64,000 nucleotides of DNA, taken from contig OW203767.1 of NCBI GenBank assembly GCA_934045905.1, positions 28,828,520-28,892,519 of the forward strand, written 5' to 3'. This document shows positions 25,097-37,249 of this stretch, one piece after another. The notes beneath the pieces were generated by a model. The model was not told the DNA's origin. It was given only the letters and a program-made list of their open reading frames with translations, and ran no database searches. The number at the start of each line of letters is the position of its first letter. The first letter of the stretch is position 1. The translations under genes and the position numbers were made by a program. The stretch is from Leuctra nigra (taxonomy: Eukaryota; Arthropoda; Insecta; Plecoptera; Leuctridae).

Positions 25097-25268
25097 TTAG
25101 TTTCCTTGATTGAGACCTGCGCTATCAAAGCGGCAGATTGAATGCGGCTTCAGAGGTGGACCGATAGATCTGTGGTCGCAGCATCCGATGCTCCAGATTC
25201 CAGCTGATTCAGTCGGCATTCCGCGGTAGACGAGCATCTGTACCTTGTCATCACAGTACAACCCCTTC
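25097..25268 (-). CDS. putative terminal exon of an unrecognised cysteine-containing protein
   Basis: On the minus strand an acceptor (TGTTCCTACAG, pyrimidine-rich only in part) is followed by a 172-base open segment that ends in TAA at 25099-25097. The reading is KGLYCDDKVQMLVYRG, then a segment with GIWSIGCCDHRSIGPPLKP and SICRFD, finishing GLNQGN. There are four cysteines (one single, one CC pair, one single). The segment is GC-richer than its surroundings. A stop codon lies just upstream in frame, so it can only be a downstream exon entered with one base completing a codon. No upstream exon was found and I do not recognise the family; a small secreted or disulphide-bonded protein is a guess. 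A decayed exon or chance is possible. Confidence 0.4.
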
Positions 25269-25417
25269 CTGTAGGAACATTGTCACTAGAGGCAATCAAA
25301 ATAACACACTTACAACAAGACAGTTCTTCCAGCTAGATATTTCGTTTGTTGTTACTTGTTGCATTACAAAAATTGTTTATTTTTTAATGACTTGAGGTAT
25401 GACTGGAGGTATATTCA

Positions 25418-25585
25418 TGGTTTCTCTCAATCGTGAGGTTACTTTTGGGAAAGTTCCCTACTAATAGGTCACGACCGACTCCTTCCCACGTCAAATCATC
25501 ATCATCATCATCATCATCATCTCCCTATCATCGTCATACTCATTCATTTGTTGCCGTTGCAGAACAGTGCGACGCTAAAATACCG
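25418..25585 (+). mobile_element. SINE fragment without tRNA head
   Basis: The plus strand carries GGTTTCTCTCAATCGTGAGG, then TACTAATAGGTCACGACC, a (TCA)n tract at about 25489-25530, and the tail AACAGTGCGACGCTAAAA. It is colinear with the 3' two thirds of the SINE at 5762-6043. The tRNA-like head is absent, consistent with 5' truncation. Confidence 0.65.
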
Positions 25586-26334
25586 TAATTTAGTTACGTA
25601 ATTATAAGTTATGTACAGCTCTGAAGTTTTCAATTTGTAAATACTAAATATACATACGGATTATAGAGTAAAAAGGAACTTGATTATATCTGGACTTGGA
25701 TTAACATTTTTATGGTATGTAAATTTATTGGACATGATTGAATAATACTTATGTTATCTAATCATTATATCTAACATTACAATCTAGATAAAAGATATAA
25801 ATGTGTCACATTTGGCCCCTGGTGGGTCATCTCACTGTCTGTGGAAAAATTCATCAACCCATTGCCATTTTGAGGAGACAAACGTCATCAAAAACTAATA
25901 ATACTTCTCAGACTAGAGAAATTTTTACATTTCCACGTTTTCCATTTTTAATTGTCAACAACAACAGGCCTACATTTTCCCACCGACGAGAGTAAAATAC
26001 ATCCCTGCTTATTTGCGAGCGAGAGCAAACAGTCCTCAACCTCAAATCCTTTTCTCTAAATCTATCTCTGCCTGTCTCTCTCGCACTCATCTCGTCGGGT
26101 GTATCGCCCTCTCTCTCGCACTCGCACTCCGTCTCTCTTGCACTAGTCTTGCATGGTTTATCTGTCTCTACATGCATCATTCATAGTCCTTTGCTCGGTG
26201 GCCCAGGAGTGAGTCCAAGGAATTAACAAAACTGTCCACGTTGTAGTCAGTGGCGGACCTACATGGCAGGATATAGTGCGTCATTAATAGCACGCCGCCA
26301 CTGGCGTAACTTTGATGTTGAAGCTTCTGCAGCT

Positions 26335-26358
26335 GGGGGGGGGGGGGGGGGGGGGGGG
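26335..26358. repeat. poly-G run (24)
   Basis: The longest G/C homopolymer in the window. Confidence 0.95.
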
Positions 26359-26936
26359 CGAAAATTTGGTTTCGTATGAGAATCACTTTCAGAATGAAGT
26401 AATGTCATTTGATGTCAATACAAATGACATCATTTATTTGTATTATAAGAATATTTATACACTTCGCTTTTATGTTTAATTTCGTATTTTCTCGAATATA
26501 TATATTATATTTTATAATATTCTTTTGGGAATGAGTTTGTGTACTTGCTTTTTGTCAATCTTTATTTACCCAACGTTTCGCTTTGAATTAAAAAAAAAAC
26601 GTTTTACAACTTGTGAATTTTACATTGGAAATAGAATAGGCACACAAAAGCATTTATTGGAATATGTATGGTATCACAGATTTTCAACATCAAACGTCAA
26701 CTATAGAAGCTAAACCCAATATTTTTTAATTGTAAAATACATTCTAGTCCCAAGAAATTGATCCATATCTGTGTATTCTATTCCCACTTGCTTAGTTCTT
26801 GTAACAACCCACTCAGTGGGTGAGAAGGGGGTGGGTGACTGCATGAACCCCTGACCCCCACGCCACTGGTCGGGGGTGGTCCACCCGCTCCCCCTCCTAT
26901 GATTGAGGTAAATACTCTAACTACCCACCCTGTGAT

Positions 26937-26955
26937 CCCCCCCCCCCCCCCCCCC
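26937..26955. repeat. poly-C run (19)
   Basis: Uninterrupted C homopolymer. Confidence 0.95.
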
Positions 26956-28913
26956 ACGTCTTCACACAGTAAATCATAACGTTCGTTTTATCCAGCCTAC
27001 AGTCAGGGACAGATTTCAACTGAAAGTAAACATGTCATTGGGGATTTACGACGGTGTAATTTTCAATCTAAGATAGATCGCAAGTGAATCTATAACCGTG
27101 TGCTTGGCTCATGACTTGGCAACAATGTACGTTGGGGCGAAAGCTCTGGACGTCATTTTTAAATCAGTAGATCAAAATAAATTCAACCAAAATTGGAATA
27201 CAATTATTTTGAGCAGGATACGAAAAGTATAGGTAATCGTTTTAGTTAAGAGATTAAAAACAGTACATATCCTTAAAAAAATGTAGACAACTAGTTATAT
27301 TTTTTATGTCTCTATTTTAAAATACCGACAACATAAAGTTCAAGAAAAATTTCTTCATTTTCAAAATTTTGTTTAAAACTCATTCATGCGAAATAGAGAT
27401 GATAGCGGTTCTGAATGGAACTTAATTGTTTATTGTCTATTATCTTTTATTTGATCTTCTTAAAAACACAACGATACCAAAAATGTCGTCTTGCAAAATT
27501 TGTGGGATTCAATTTGTATGAATTGAAATTGTATAAAATTAAAATAAAGATAAAATAATACCTAGTAGAAATTAAACCTTTGCAATGTTACTTCGTGGAA
27601 CAAACCAAATGAACTTGACTTCACCTAACGCCCCGAATAGATTCAGCTTCGCGAATAAGTACCCAAACACCATCGAAAATTCATCAGGCAATGTCCCTCT
27701 CCAGAATCCAAATCCACAGAATGATATCCCGGATTCATTACTATTACATTAAACGGGCTATTTTCAACGTTGAAACACACAAAACTTTGTCAAATCGCGG
27801 ATCCGAAAGTGACGCCCACGCACCTCATCGTTGTCAGAACTCGACTGAGTTTAGCGCCCTCTAGAGGCCTTGGTAGGAACTTGCAACACAATACATCGTC
27901 ATGGGAATGGTAATAAAAATTGTGAATTTAGCGGACCTACAATTCACAAGTGTCGCCGGTTCCTAGATGGCACCACAGACTAATCTAGTGGGTGTGACAA
28001 AATAAATTATTATAAACAAACAGAAAGTATGATTATTTCTGAATTGTCCCGCCACTTGATGGCAGAACTGACCTGAGGTCAAAATATAAGACCTATCCTA
28101 GAAACTTTCAACTAGGCATGGTTGATGCATATATTCTCTTTTAATTGCTCGACCAGGTTTTGAAGGGGCATTCGAACTTAGTACAAATAAACTGGACCAA
28201 CAGAATCAGCCAACATAACGTAGAAATGTAAGGGTTTGATGCATTTTGATATTTATTTTTATGAAAATCTCACCATGCAATTTGGATCTGTAGAACCTGC
28301 CTATACTTAAGTTAGGCTCCAAGAAAATTGAGTTTTGTTGAATATTATGAATCGACAATAAGTTAGTAAAAGTATTATTTTTAAACTGTTAAGGACTGAT
28401 TTTTCCATGCTCTGTTAAATCAGTTACTTAGTTAAGTTAAGAAGATGAAACCAACTATTTATATTTAACAGTTTCCATCAACTCTTTAAATTGAACAGTT
28501 GATTATTGACTCGATTACCATAGCAACAACAAATGACATTCCTAGAATTACTACAAAGTAAAAGTATAGTAACTTTAAACTTATATAACTGATCTAGCAG
28601 ATAATTTAAAATCTGGGCTTGAAAGTGAGTCCAATTTATATTTGAAACAAGGCACTATGTGCCATTATAAACAGTAATTATACCGTCAGTTTCATGTGGA
28701 TTGAAGTTTTGAATTTGAAAAATAATCTCCAAAACTAATCGACCAATGAGAGATTAGGAGTTAAAGGATAGAAAGTATTCGGAATTCTGAAAACAAAATC
28801 ATGATATCAAGATCATTTGTCACTCCCATATTTTTTTACTTCGCATTACATTCATAGTCAGTTGAAACTTATTGTCAGCAAACATGAACCAAGTACCCAT
28901 GAATACCTAAGAG

Positions 28914-28926
28914 CCCCCCCCCCCCC
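28914..28926. repeat. poly-C run (13)
   Basis: Uninterrupted C homopolymer. Confidence 0.95.
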
Positions 28927-29368
28927 TCGACCATGAATAAAAGTGTGTACACGGATAGGTTGACGAAATGGCGTCTCCCATGGCGTACCGACGCCTCTCT
29001 GGTCGCCATTTGCATTCATAATAAACAGCTCTTAATATTAAAACTTGGCGGACCTCGAAACAATGGCAACAGGCAATAAAATTTCGGTTTGGGGGTTGCA
29101 AAGTTGTTATAGAGAGTGATACTGTGTTAGGCGATATGGGCACCTGGAGAGAGGCGTGTGCGCGTGTGCGCGGTTGTCGATTGTCAGACGACTTTTCAGT
29201 TCTTCAAGTGGGGTTGTGGCGAAACCTGAGAGTAGAAAAACACAATTACACACACACATATCAAATACCGTTGTTCTTTTTGTAATGCACAGAATTCAAT
29301 TTTGCGAAATAGTTAGGAATAGTACCAATTTTTATTGAAAAAATACAACGAACCCCAAACTAAACATA

Positions 29369-31629
29369 ACCCAGAAAAAACACTCCGTGTAAAAATACCA
29401 GCCAAGTCTCTTTAACTATAAAAAAAAATAGAAGAAATCTAAAAATTCAGCACTGAAAAGGAGTGATATCAAAAAAGGAGCCAAGTCAACGAATTTTCCA
29501 AATTTTAATCGTACCATTGAAATAAAAATATCAACCCCCGAGAAATACTTAAAAAAAAGGACTTGGCGCATCGTTTTTTTAAAGACACTTTTCTATCCTA
29601 AAAGTATAGGAAGAACTCTACAAGTATATTTTCCTGAGTATATCACATTCATTATCGACGAATCATACTACGTTTTAATATAACTAGTACTCTTACCTAC
29701 TGGCAGTTTTGGTATTTTGTCAATATTCAGAGGAAATAAACGGATAAACGAATGACGAATAAACGGAAGCGGCCTAGTCTATTCGTTATTGCCACTATTT
29801 CTAGGGTCATAGTGCACTGAGCCATGCTGCTCAAATAATTACTGACTAGATTTTTATCTAAAGTAATACGTTATGTAATTTATGAATTTTTTTGGTATAA
29901 AATGTTAATTAATAGCAATTAATTACACGGCGAGAAGGTTCAAAGTATAATGCTGTAGTAGGTATGTTGATGTACCCACAAAACTATAGGTACCTACCAA
30001 TCACAAACACAACTGTTCTGTATTTATTGCTTGTAAGACAATGCTATGTTTCTTTGCGTACTTATATTTAAATTTAAAATATTTTACAGAATGTTCAATA
30101 TTTAATTTGAAAGTTTTGTCCCAATTTTTCTAGGCATTTCTGAACTACGTAGTATGTGAGTGGCATAAGCTTAAGAATAGAAAAATGTCTTTAAAAAAAC
30201 GATGCGCCAAGTCCTTTTTTTAAGTATTTCTCGGGGGTTGATATTTTTATTTCAATGGTACGATTAAAATTTGGAAAATTCGTTGACTTGGCTCCTTTTT
30301 TGATATCACTCCTTTTCAGTGCTGAATTTTTAGATTTCTTCTATTTTTTTTTATAGTTAAAGAGACTTGGCTGGTATTTTTACACGGAGTGTTTTTTCTG
30401 GGATATCACTTCTTTTGTTAGTTTATTCATACAGCTTGTAGCACATGTCCGAGCAGGGACTAATTTCTTTAAAAAAATACGCCTCAACCGATTTGGTTAC
30501 TATGAAAAGTTGCGTTTGGTATAAGATGAAAATGATTATCCAAGAAGAATAGCTTAAGTTTCGTTATAATCGATCCAGCCGTTTTCGATACATGACGTCA
30601 CTTCCGGTTTTGAAATAGCGGCCGAATTCCGGTATAGGTAATAAGAAAACAATCTAGTTTTATCTAGTTGATACCTTCATGAACGACCATCTGAATTCCT
30701 AATCCCTATATTTCCGTAAAATCGGTCATGCCGTTTGTAATATATGACGTCACTTCCGGTTTCATTTAGTGGTTCCTGCCACCATTTCCGGTACCATTAA
30801 TTTATTTATTCATTTTTCACAATTGATTTTTCAAATAAATAGCAGAATGAATACGCAGGAGCTAGTTCAGTTGCAATCGGTACAGGCGTTTTAGATATAT
30901 GACGTCACTTCCGGTTTCAGGAATGGCGGCCGAGAACACTGCTACCTTGAATATATAAATTGTATTGTCTATGTTACAATGTAAGTTAATTATGTACGTA
31001 TTTTAAGTATAATTTGTTGAAATAAGTTAAATATTGCGTATTTATGACGTCACTTCCGGTTTAGAAAATAAGAAAATAATATTTTTTTTATTGATACTTC
31101 ATATAGATGACCATCTAAATCGAATGGCGCTAATTTCGTTCTAATCGGTCCAGACGTTTTTGAGTTATGACGTCACTTCCGGTTTAAAAATGGCGGCACA
31201 AAAAATCACAAGAGGCAAGGTATCATCAGACGCCAAAAGTGCATATGTGGTAAAAGTTTCAGGTCGATCGGTTTAGCCGTTTAGGCTGTGGCGCTGTCAA
31301 CAGGGTTTCCTGATATCATCAGAATCATCATCTTCAGAATCAGAAAGTGGTGTAATTTCACTGTTTTCTCGGTCCTCTAGCGCGCAAATGGCATAACCTA
31401 TTGTTCCCAAATTTGGTATATGTAGTGGGGTGGGCCATAGCTCGAAATTAAGATATATCGCAACAATGTGAGATTTTCCAATTTTAAGATCCAGTAGGCC
31501 GAAAATGCCATGTTGTTGCTTACAGTAAAAGTGGTTGGTCTGCTCCTCAGTTTATTAGTCATTTACGGTATGTTGAGTGAGTGTGAGTGTACGGTACGAC
31601 TTGGCTGGGTGGAGCGACCGCTCCACTAG
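29369..31629 (+). mobile_element. family A Helitron-like element, copy A1
   Basis: The 5' part is a long inverted repeat (arms about 29370-29600 and 30182-30402) around an AT-rich spacer. The body contains five copies of TGACGTCACTTCCGG, mostly followed by TTT and a GGCGGC-type motif. Near the 5' end CCAGCCAAGTC is a subterminal inverted repeat of the 3' GACTTGGCTGG. Here the 3' end is GGTGGAGCGACCGCTCCACTAG, a hairpin closing directly on CTAG. Copies at 39211, 43594 and 54757 share this plan. No protein gene is present, so it would move using another element's enzymes. Confidence 0.6.
29370..30402. repeat. long inverted repeat of A1
   Basis: The left arm, starting CCAGAAAAAACACTCCGTG, and the right arm, ending CACGGAGTGTTTTTTCTGG, are reverse complements over about 220-230 bases. 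They look almost identical by eye, with about 580 bases between them. If transcribed, the RNA would fold into a long duplex. Confidence 0.85.
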
Positions 31630-32615
31630 ATAAGAAAACAATCTAGTTTTATCTAGTTGATACTTCATGAACGACCATCTGAATTCATAACCCCTATATT
31701 TCCGTAAAATCGGTCATGCCGTTTGTAATATATGACGTCACTTCCGGTTTCATTTAGTGGTTTCTGCCGCCATTTCCGGTACCGTTAATTTGTTTATTCA
31801 TTTTTCACAATTGATTTTTCAAATAAATAGCAGAATGAATACGCAGGAGCTAGTTCAGTTGCAATCGGTACAGGCGTTTTAGATATATGACGTCACTTCC
31901 GGTTTCAGGAATGGCGGCCGAGAACACTGCTACCTTGAATTTATTAATTGTATTGTCTATGTTACAATGTAAGTTAATTATGTATGTATTTTAAGTATAA
32001 TTTGTTGAAATAAGTTAAATATTGCGTATTTATGACGTCACTTCCGGTTTAGAAAATAAGAAAATAATATTTTTTTTATTGATACTTCATAATGATGACC
32101 ATCTAAATCGAATGGCGCTAATTTCGTTCTAATCTGTCCAGACGTTTTTGAGATATGACGTCACTTCCGGTTTAAAAATGGCGGCACAAAAAATCACAAG
32201 AGGCAAGGTATCATCAGACGCCAAAAGTGCATATGTGGTAAAAGTTTCAGGTTGATCGGTTTAGCCGTTTAGGCTGTGGTGGTGACAGCGGGGTTGCCTG
32301 ATATCAGAATCATCATCAGATACCTTTTAAAAGTGATGTAATTTCACTGTTTTCACGGCCCTCTAGCTCGCAAAATGCATAACCTGTTGTTCCCAAATTT
32401 GGTATATGGGGTGGGGTGGGCCATAGCTCGAAATTAAGATATTTCGCAACAATGTGAGATTTTTCAATTTTGAGATCCAGTAGGCCGAAAATGCCATGTT
32501 GTTGCTTACAGTAAAAGTGTTTGGTCTGCTCCTCAGTTTATTAGGCATTTACGGTATGTTGAGTGACTGTGAGTGTATAGTACGACTTAACTGGGTGGAG
32601 CGACCGCTCCACTAG
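30641..32615 (+). repeat. tandem duplication of the A1 3' half (unit about 989 bp)
   Basis: The segment 30641-31629, starting ATAAGAAAACAATCTAG, is repeated directly at 31630-32615 and again ends CGACCGCTCCACTAG. The second copy repeats four CRE/ETS-type motifs in the same spacing, with scattered point differences and small indels. The junction joins the CTAG terminus directly to an internal position of the element. The two copies look more alike than separate insertions of the family. Confidence 0.85.
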
Positions 32616-33191
32616 ATATGTATTATCTTTATCCTAGAATTCCAAATTGCTGTCTGAACGGAAAGTAAAAATTTTTATACATTTTTTTTTTAGCATTTAG
32701 CATAGTAGATTGGTACATTCAGATAGTTACTTTTGAGTTGACGATTCAGGATTAAGACAGTTTCTGAAGTCTCCTCAATAAGAGACAGTTTTTCAATGCT
32801 CTGCTGAACAGTTGATTAGGGTCTATTTCCTTGGCAATAACCAATACATTGCTTAAATGGCTGTTTAAACTGAACTGCTGATTTGAACTGAGTTAAGAAA
32901 AACCGGCCCCAAAGCGATCAGTGCCAAAAGTACCATGTTTGTGATAAAGTATAAGTACCTACCTACCTAGTCAGTACACAGTATTACAAATCATAAAGGT
33001 ATAAGAAAAAGTTACAAATTGCATAGTATGCTGAGATTATGATTGCGATCCTCTAACATAAACAAAATAATAAATATCAAACTCCTTTGGCCTAATCTCG
33101 ATCACAAAGAGGAAGAAGATCATCCCCATAATGCCCTTATTGCAATCTTTGTTATGTATCCGGCATTAGTTTCCATATAAGAAGGTTAACA
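32616..33191. other. intergenic, nothing recognised
   Basis: No gene or clear repeat. A GAAAAACCGGCCCC sequence near 32899 resembles a Harbinger-like terminus, but no partner end was found. Confidence 0.35.
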
Positions 33192-33581
33192 CTAGGAAAA
33201 CGCTATCTGTAACGCGTTGTTGAGCGAAACTTCAACATTAGACTTCACTGTATTGCAAATTGTGAATTGACTTGCGTGCAAGTTTCTGCACATAAAATGT
33301 CAATAACTTTTGAAGTTCACGAAAGATGTATAAAAAGTGTAAAAAACACAATGTACGTCCCAATCGCTATAGGTATGCAAAATTTTCAGTTTGTCGGTCA
33401 ACGGTTCCAAATACGTAATTTTCCACCAATCACAGGATCTCGTTCAAAAACTATACACGACACCACTCTTGTGGCATTAGTGTGTATATAAAATTTCAGA
33501 TTGATTGGTTGAATAAAAGCAATCAAACAAACAAACAGAGAAAATGGGATGAGAATTACGTATTGTAACGCTCGCTTAATT
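33192..33581 (-). mobile_element. family B Helitron-like element, copy B4 (short)
   Basis: It starts CTAGGAAAACGCTATCTG, then AACGCGTTGTTGAGCG, and ends AACGCTCGCTTAATTA. The interior retains AAATTTCAGATTGATTGGTTG and 'TATGCAAAATTTTCAGTTTG'. It is about 390 bp and diverged from the others. Confidence 0.55.
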
Positions 33582-35842
33582 ATGTCTCGAAGGTTCATCT
33601 AAAAAGTCCTTGTATTAAAATCGAGTCTCTTGCCACCAATAAACATGTGTAAACATCCCCGAAGCACATGCTACACCGGCTACTCTACAAGGAGGTGCAA
33701 ATCCCCCACCCCCACCCCCTTGTATCACGTGACACGCGCAAAACACACTGCCTCCTTGAAACACTGACCGATAAATTAAGTCGCCTTCTCGTAATTAAAC
33801 GAGCAATTTAGTCGGCAGTGACAATGTCTTAGAGCTGGAATAAGAAGCTGTTGGGCAGATTATTGCGCTATAAATACAGAGATGACATTCAAGATGGCGG
33901 CTTGCATGGATACATTACGTCATCGAGAGAGTACAAGTCACGTGGTATTGTTTTACATATCACCACAAGTACAAGGGAGATCATTGAGTCATGTGAAATT
34001 AAAGATAAATGAGTTTGCATCAGATTAATTTGTTTTTAGAATTTGAAATGAAGATTCGATCAAAGCCAACTATAATGTTTTACTATTGTTTAGTGTCACT
34101 TTTTGGACCAAAAAAAAACTCATGTTAAATGACTTGGTTCAACCTCTTTTGGAGGTTACACAGTGTCACCTGCCATGTTGGAAGCTAAATTTGCTAATTT
34201 ATTTTATTACTGAAGCATTTTTCCATATTTTCTAGAAATATTACTTTTACCTAAACCTAATTTTACTTAATTTACTTATTTAATTAACTTTGTATTATTT
34301 GTGGACGTAATACTTTAGAAACGAGGAAGAAATAATTTTTGAAAATATTGAAAATTTTATCACTGGCTCTGCTTTTAAATAAATTTTTCAATTTTCTCGA
34401 GAAAAAAAGTAGTGAAATGATCGTGTGGTATAGACGAATCGTTCATTTGTGCTATAATAGGTTAATAGTAGTTTTCTTGTAATATTTCTCAGGTCCGCTT
34501 CTGATGTTTGTATGAAACAAATAATTTTTACAGTGTTTAATTTGTCGATAAACTCCATTAGCCGTAAACTTTTGCCTTTTTAGTGAAAGAAAATAAGTAT
34601 ATCATAAAGAATTGGACATTTTTTTATCTGAATTCTTTTCCCCACCTCTCCTGAAATGGATATTATGTAGTACATATTTTTTTATAAAGTTTCCCGTCAT
34701 TTTGACGAGTTTATCTTTAATGTGAACGTATATTTTTTCAATTTATTTTGCAGCTAATCTTTAAATCGTGACGAAAATGAATGACCAAACAATCACGCGA
34801 TTTTTACGACGATTCGTAAAAAAAACGTAACCAATTCCTTACTCAGTTGTAGAGTAGGGTTAAAACCGCACTTTACATTTATAATTAGGTCAATATTTAT
34901 TGTTAGTCGAGTGTTATAAAATAGGGTTGTTTAAGTGTGCGTGCAGTGAGGTGATAAGTACAACGGATTTCACGACAAAAAGAGCAAAACAGCAGAAAAA
35001 TATACATTCAGCAGATCTATCTTCCCCTGCATAAATGCACAACGATTTATAAATACAAAGCACCAACATTTCTACTTCAACGTAACATATTTCCGAATGG
35101 TAGTTATAATTTCTGTTGCTCGGTTTTTATATAAAATTGCATGGAAATGGAGGGAAAGATGGACTCAGTAATGAACGGAATAAAAGATAAATCGTGTTTA
35201 TTTTATCTGCTAGTTCATTATTTCCTGTTGTTTCTAGCAATATTGCTAATGGAATGACCTGATATCAGGTTTTGTTTATCGCTTAATACGAGCCATGCAG
35301 TTTATTACTCCTTTTGTTTAAATACCATATTTTAATAATCTATTTCATTTCATTATTTATTTTTTACTCTGTTATGACATGGCGTTGGGAATGCGAGAAG
35401 GGGTGAAGGAAGAGTGCTTTCTTTCATTCCCTTATTATGAAGAATAATTCACATCTGTACTATGTTACATCTTTTTTTCGATTGATAAACGTTTATTAAT
35501 AAGACCTAATATTTTGAATTACTACTTGCTTTCACATTGCAAAGAAAGAAGAACGACTTGTAGACGAACCAACTCTATTTTTACAGGTAATGTCAAACTA
35601 AGACTTTGAATGGCCATGTGTTGGAGAAAAATATTTACATTTTCCCACCGTAAAATAGAAATTTATTTATTCAAATATATATATTGCAGAGCTCCCCACC
35701 TTCTTTGAATTTAGATACAATATTTATATCCGAAGTTACCTCTTTTCTATACGTCACATTCGTTTCATGCAGTTTTCTAAGCACCCCCCCCCCCTCCCCC
35801 CTGGACAGCTTGAATTCGTAGACATACATAAATATACAAATA
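33582..35842. other. intergenic, no gene seen
   Basis: AT-rich sequence with no recognisable exon. A C-rich stretch lies near 33700-33720 and a C run of 11 at 35784-35794. Confidence 0.4.
35784..35794. repeat. poly-C run (11)
   Basis: Uninterrupted C homopolymer, followed by T and five more C. Confidence 0.9.
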
Positions 35843-35962
35843 CTAGGAAAACGCTCAGTGTAACGCGTTGATGAGCGAGCACGGGTACGTGCAAATTCTC
35901 GAACCGGAAATGCGTACACAACGCACAGAAAACATATACAACCATATTGAATTGATTATGAT

Positions 35963-36373
35963 CAGTGCTCGAAGTAGGAATTAAATAGTGGCGGTATGGT
36001 AACATAAGAATACCACGTGCGGGGGGGGGGGGGGGGTACGATATTAGATGAGGGTCCAGATTCCAGAATTACACTGACAACCATTGTCATGTCATTAGTT
36101 TGATTAGTCTTTTACCTTCATGAAACAACTAAATTAAAAAATGAATTTTACTTTATCTTGTAGTGGATGTTCATAGTTCATAGTTATGCTTGAAATATGC
36201 AGTCAAAAGATAACCATGAAATACGAGTAAATTAGAATCTAAAATTACGTAAATTTCCAAGAATATCTGATTTTAAGCATTCCGTTTTTTCTGAGAAGTA
36301 ACGATATGAAATCAAATGTGTAAAGAAGTACCGGTATACCATACCGTCCCATACCGGCCCACTTCGAGCACTG
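35963..36373. mobile_element. hAT-like MITE nested in B5
   Basis: It begins CAGTGCTCGAAGTAGG and ends CCACTTCGAGCACTG. Each side carries the perfect 8-bp duplication ATTATGAT (35955-35962 and 36374-36381), as expected for hAT insertion. It is 411 bp and contains a G run of 16 at 36021-36036. No transposase. Confidence 0.9.
36021..36036. repeat. poly-G run (16)
   Basis: Uninterrupted G homopolymer inside the hAT-like MITE. Confidence 0.95.
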
Positions 36374-37249
36374 ATTATGATATCAACTTAAAAGTAGGTA
36401 TATGCTTTTCATCGAAACTTTAAAATAGCATCTAAGCACCTGGTTCATAAAGCAAATCAGAATCAATTCAATTGGCACTGGAAAACATTCATTTCGATAC
36501 TTCATTACTGACAGATATTAAAAATTTCAATAGGTTCATACGTTCTTAACTGATTGGGATGAAATTTTGTAAAATAAGAGACACTACTGGTCTTAATGAT
36601 CATGCAAAATATGAGTATGATCAGAATTATCGAAGACCGTTTTCATTTTTCAGCCTATCAGGAGATATTCATTTAAATTTTAACCAATGAATGGATTTCA
36701 AAAAAAAATTATGGCGTGCAAACAGAGAAGGTTGGTTTTACATGTGTGCAAAATTTCAGCTCGATCAAAGAAAAACTCTGACCTGTATAGCCACAATATG
36801 ATTTTGATCAGATTTATCGAAGACCAGTTTCATTTTTCATTATTTAAATTTTAGCCAATTAATAAATTTCAAAAAAATTTGGGGTCTGCAAACACAAAAG
36901 TTTGTCTCTACATGAGTGCAAAATTTCAGCTCGATCGAGGAAAAACTCTAGACATGTATAGCCAAAATATGAGTTTGATCAGATTTGTCGAAGACCATTT
37001 TCACTTTTCAACCTATCAGGAGATGTTTATTTAAATATTAACCAATCAGTAGATTTCAAAAAAATTAGGGTATGCAACGCCCAGAGAATGTCCAAACACG
37101 TGTGCAAAATTTCAGCAAGATCGAAGAAAAATTCTGACCTGTATATCGTCAGTAACAGAAAAAAACAAAAACAAAAAAAAAAAAAAAAAAAAAAACAGAG
37201 GTCCGTGCCAAATGAGCCAAAAGGAGACGCTCGCTTCGCTCGCTCAATA

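Larger units (their letters stand above)
25586..29368. other. intergenic with G/C runs and hAT-like end fragments
   Basis: No gene was recognised. A pyrimidine-rich (CT/CTCG)n tract spans about 26050-26170. hAT-like end motifs CAGTGGCGG (about 26249) and CCGCCACTG (about 26296) face each other but lack a target duplication. A short palindrome with ATGTCATTTG arms lies near 26402-26432. Long poly-G/C runs are listed separately. The open frame at 28907-29143 and the CGTGTGCGCG stretch near 29155 gave no recognisable protein. Confidence 0.4.
35843..37249 (-). mobile_element. family B Helitron-like element, copy B5
   Basis: It starts CTAGGAAAACGCTCAGTG, then AACGCGTTGATGAGCGAGC, and ends GAGACGCTCGCTTCGCTC, then GCTCAATAA. 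From 36536 to about 37140 it holds about three tandem units of roughly 180 bp with TTCGAAGACC-type, ATTTAAATTTTAACCAAT and GTGTGCAAAATTTCAGC blocks. An A run of 23 precedes the 3' block. A hAT MITE (35963-36373) is nested in it. No coding gene. Confidence 0.65.

Noticed and set aside
26249..26304. A 56-bp hAT element bounded by CAGTGGCGG and CCGCCACTG
   Set aside because: Too short and the flanking 8-mers do not match; probably solo ends of older insertions.
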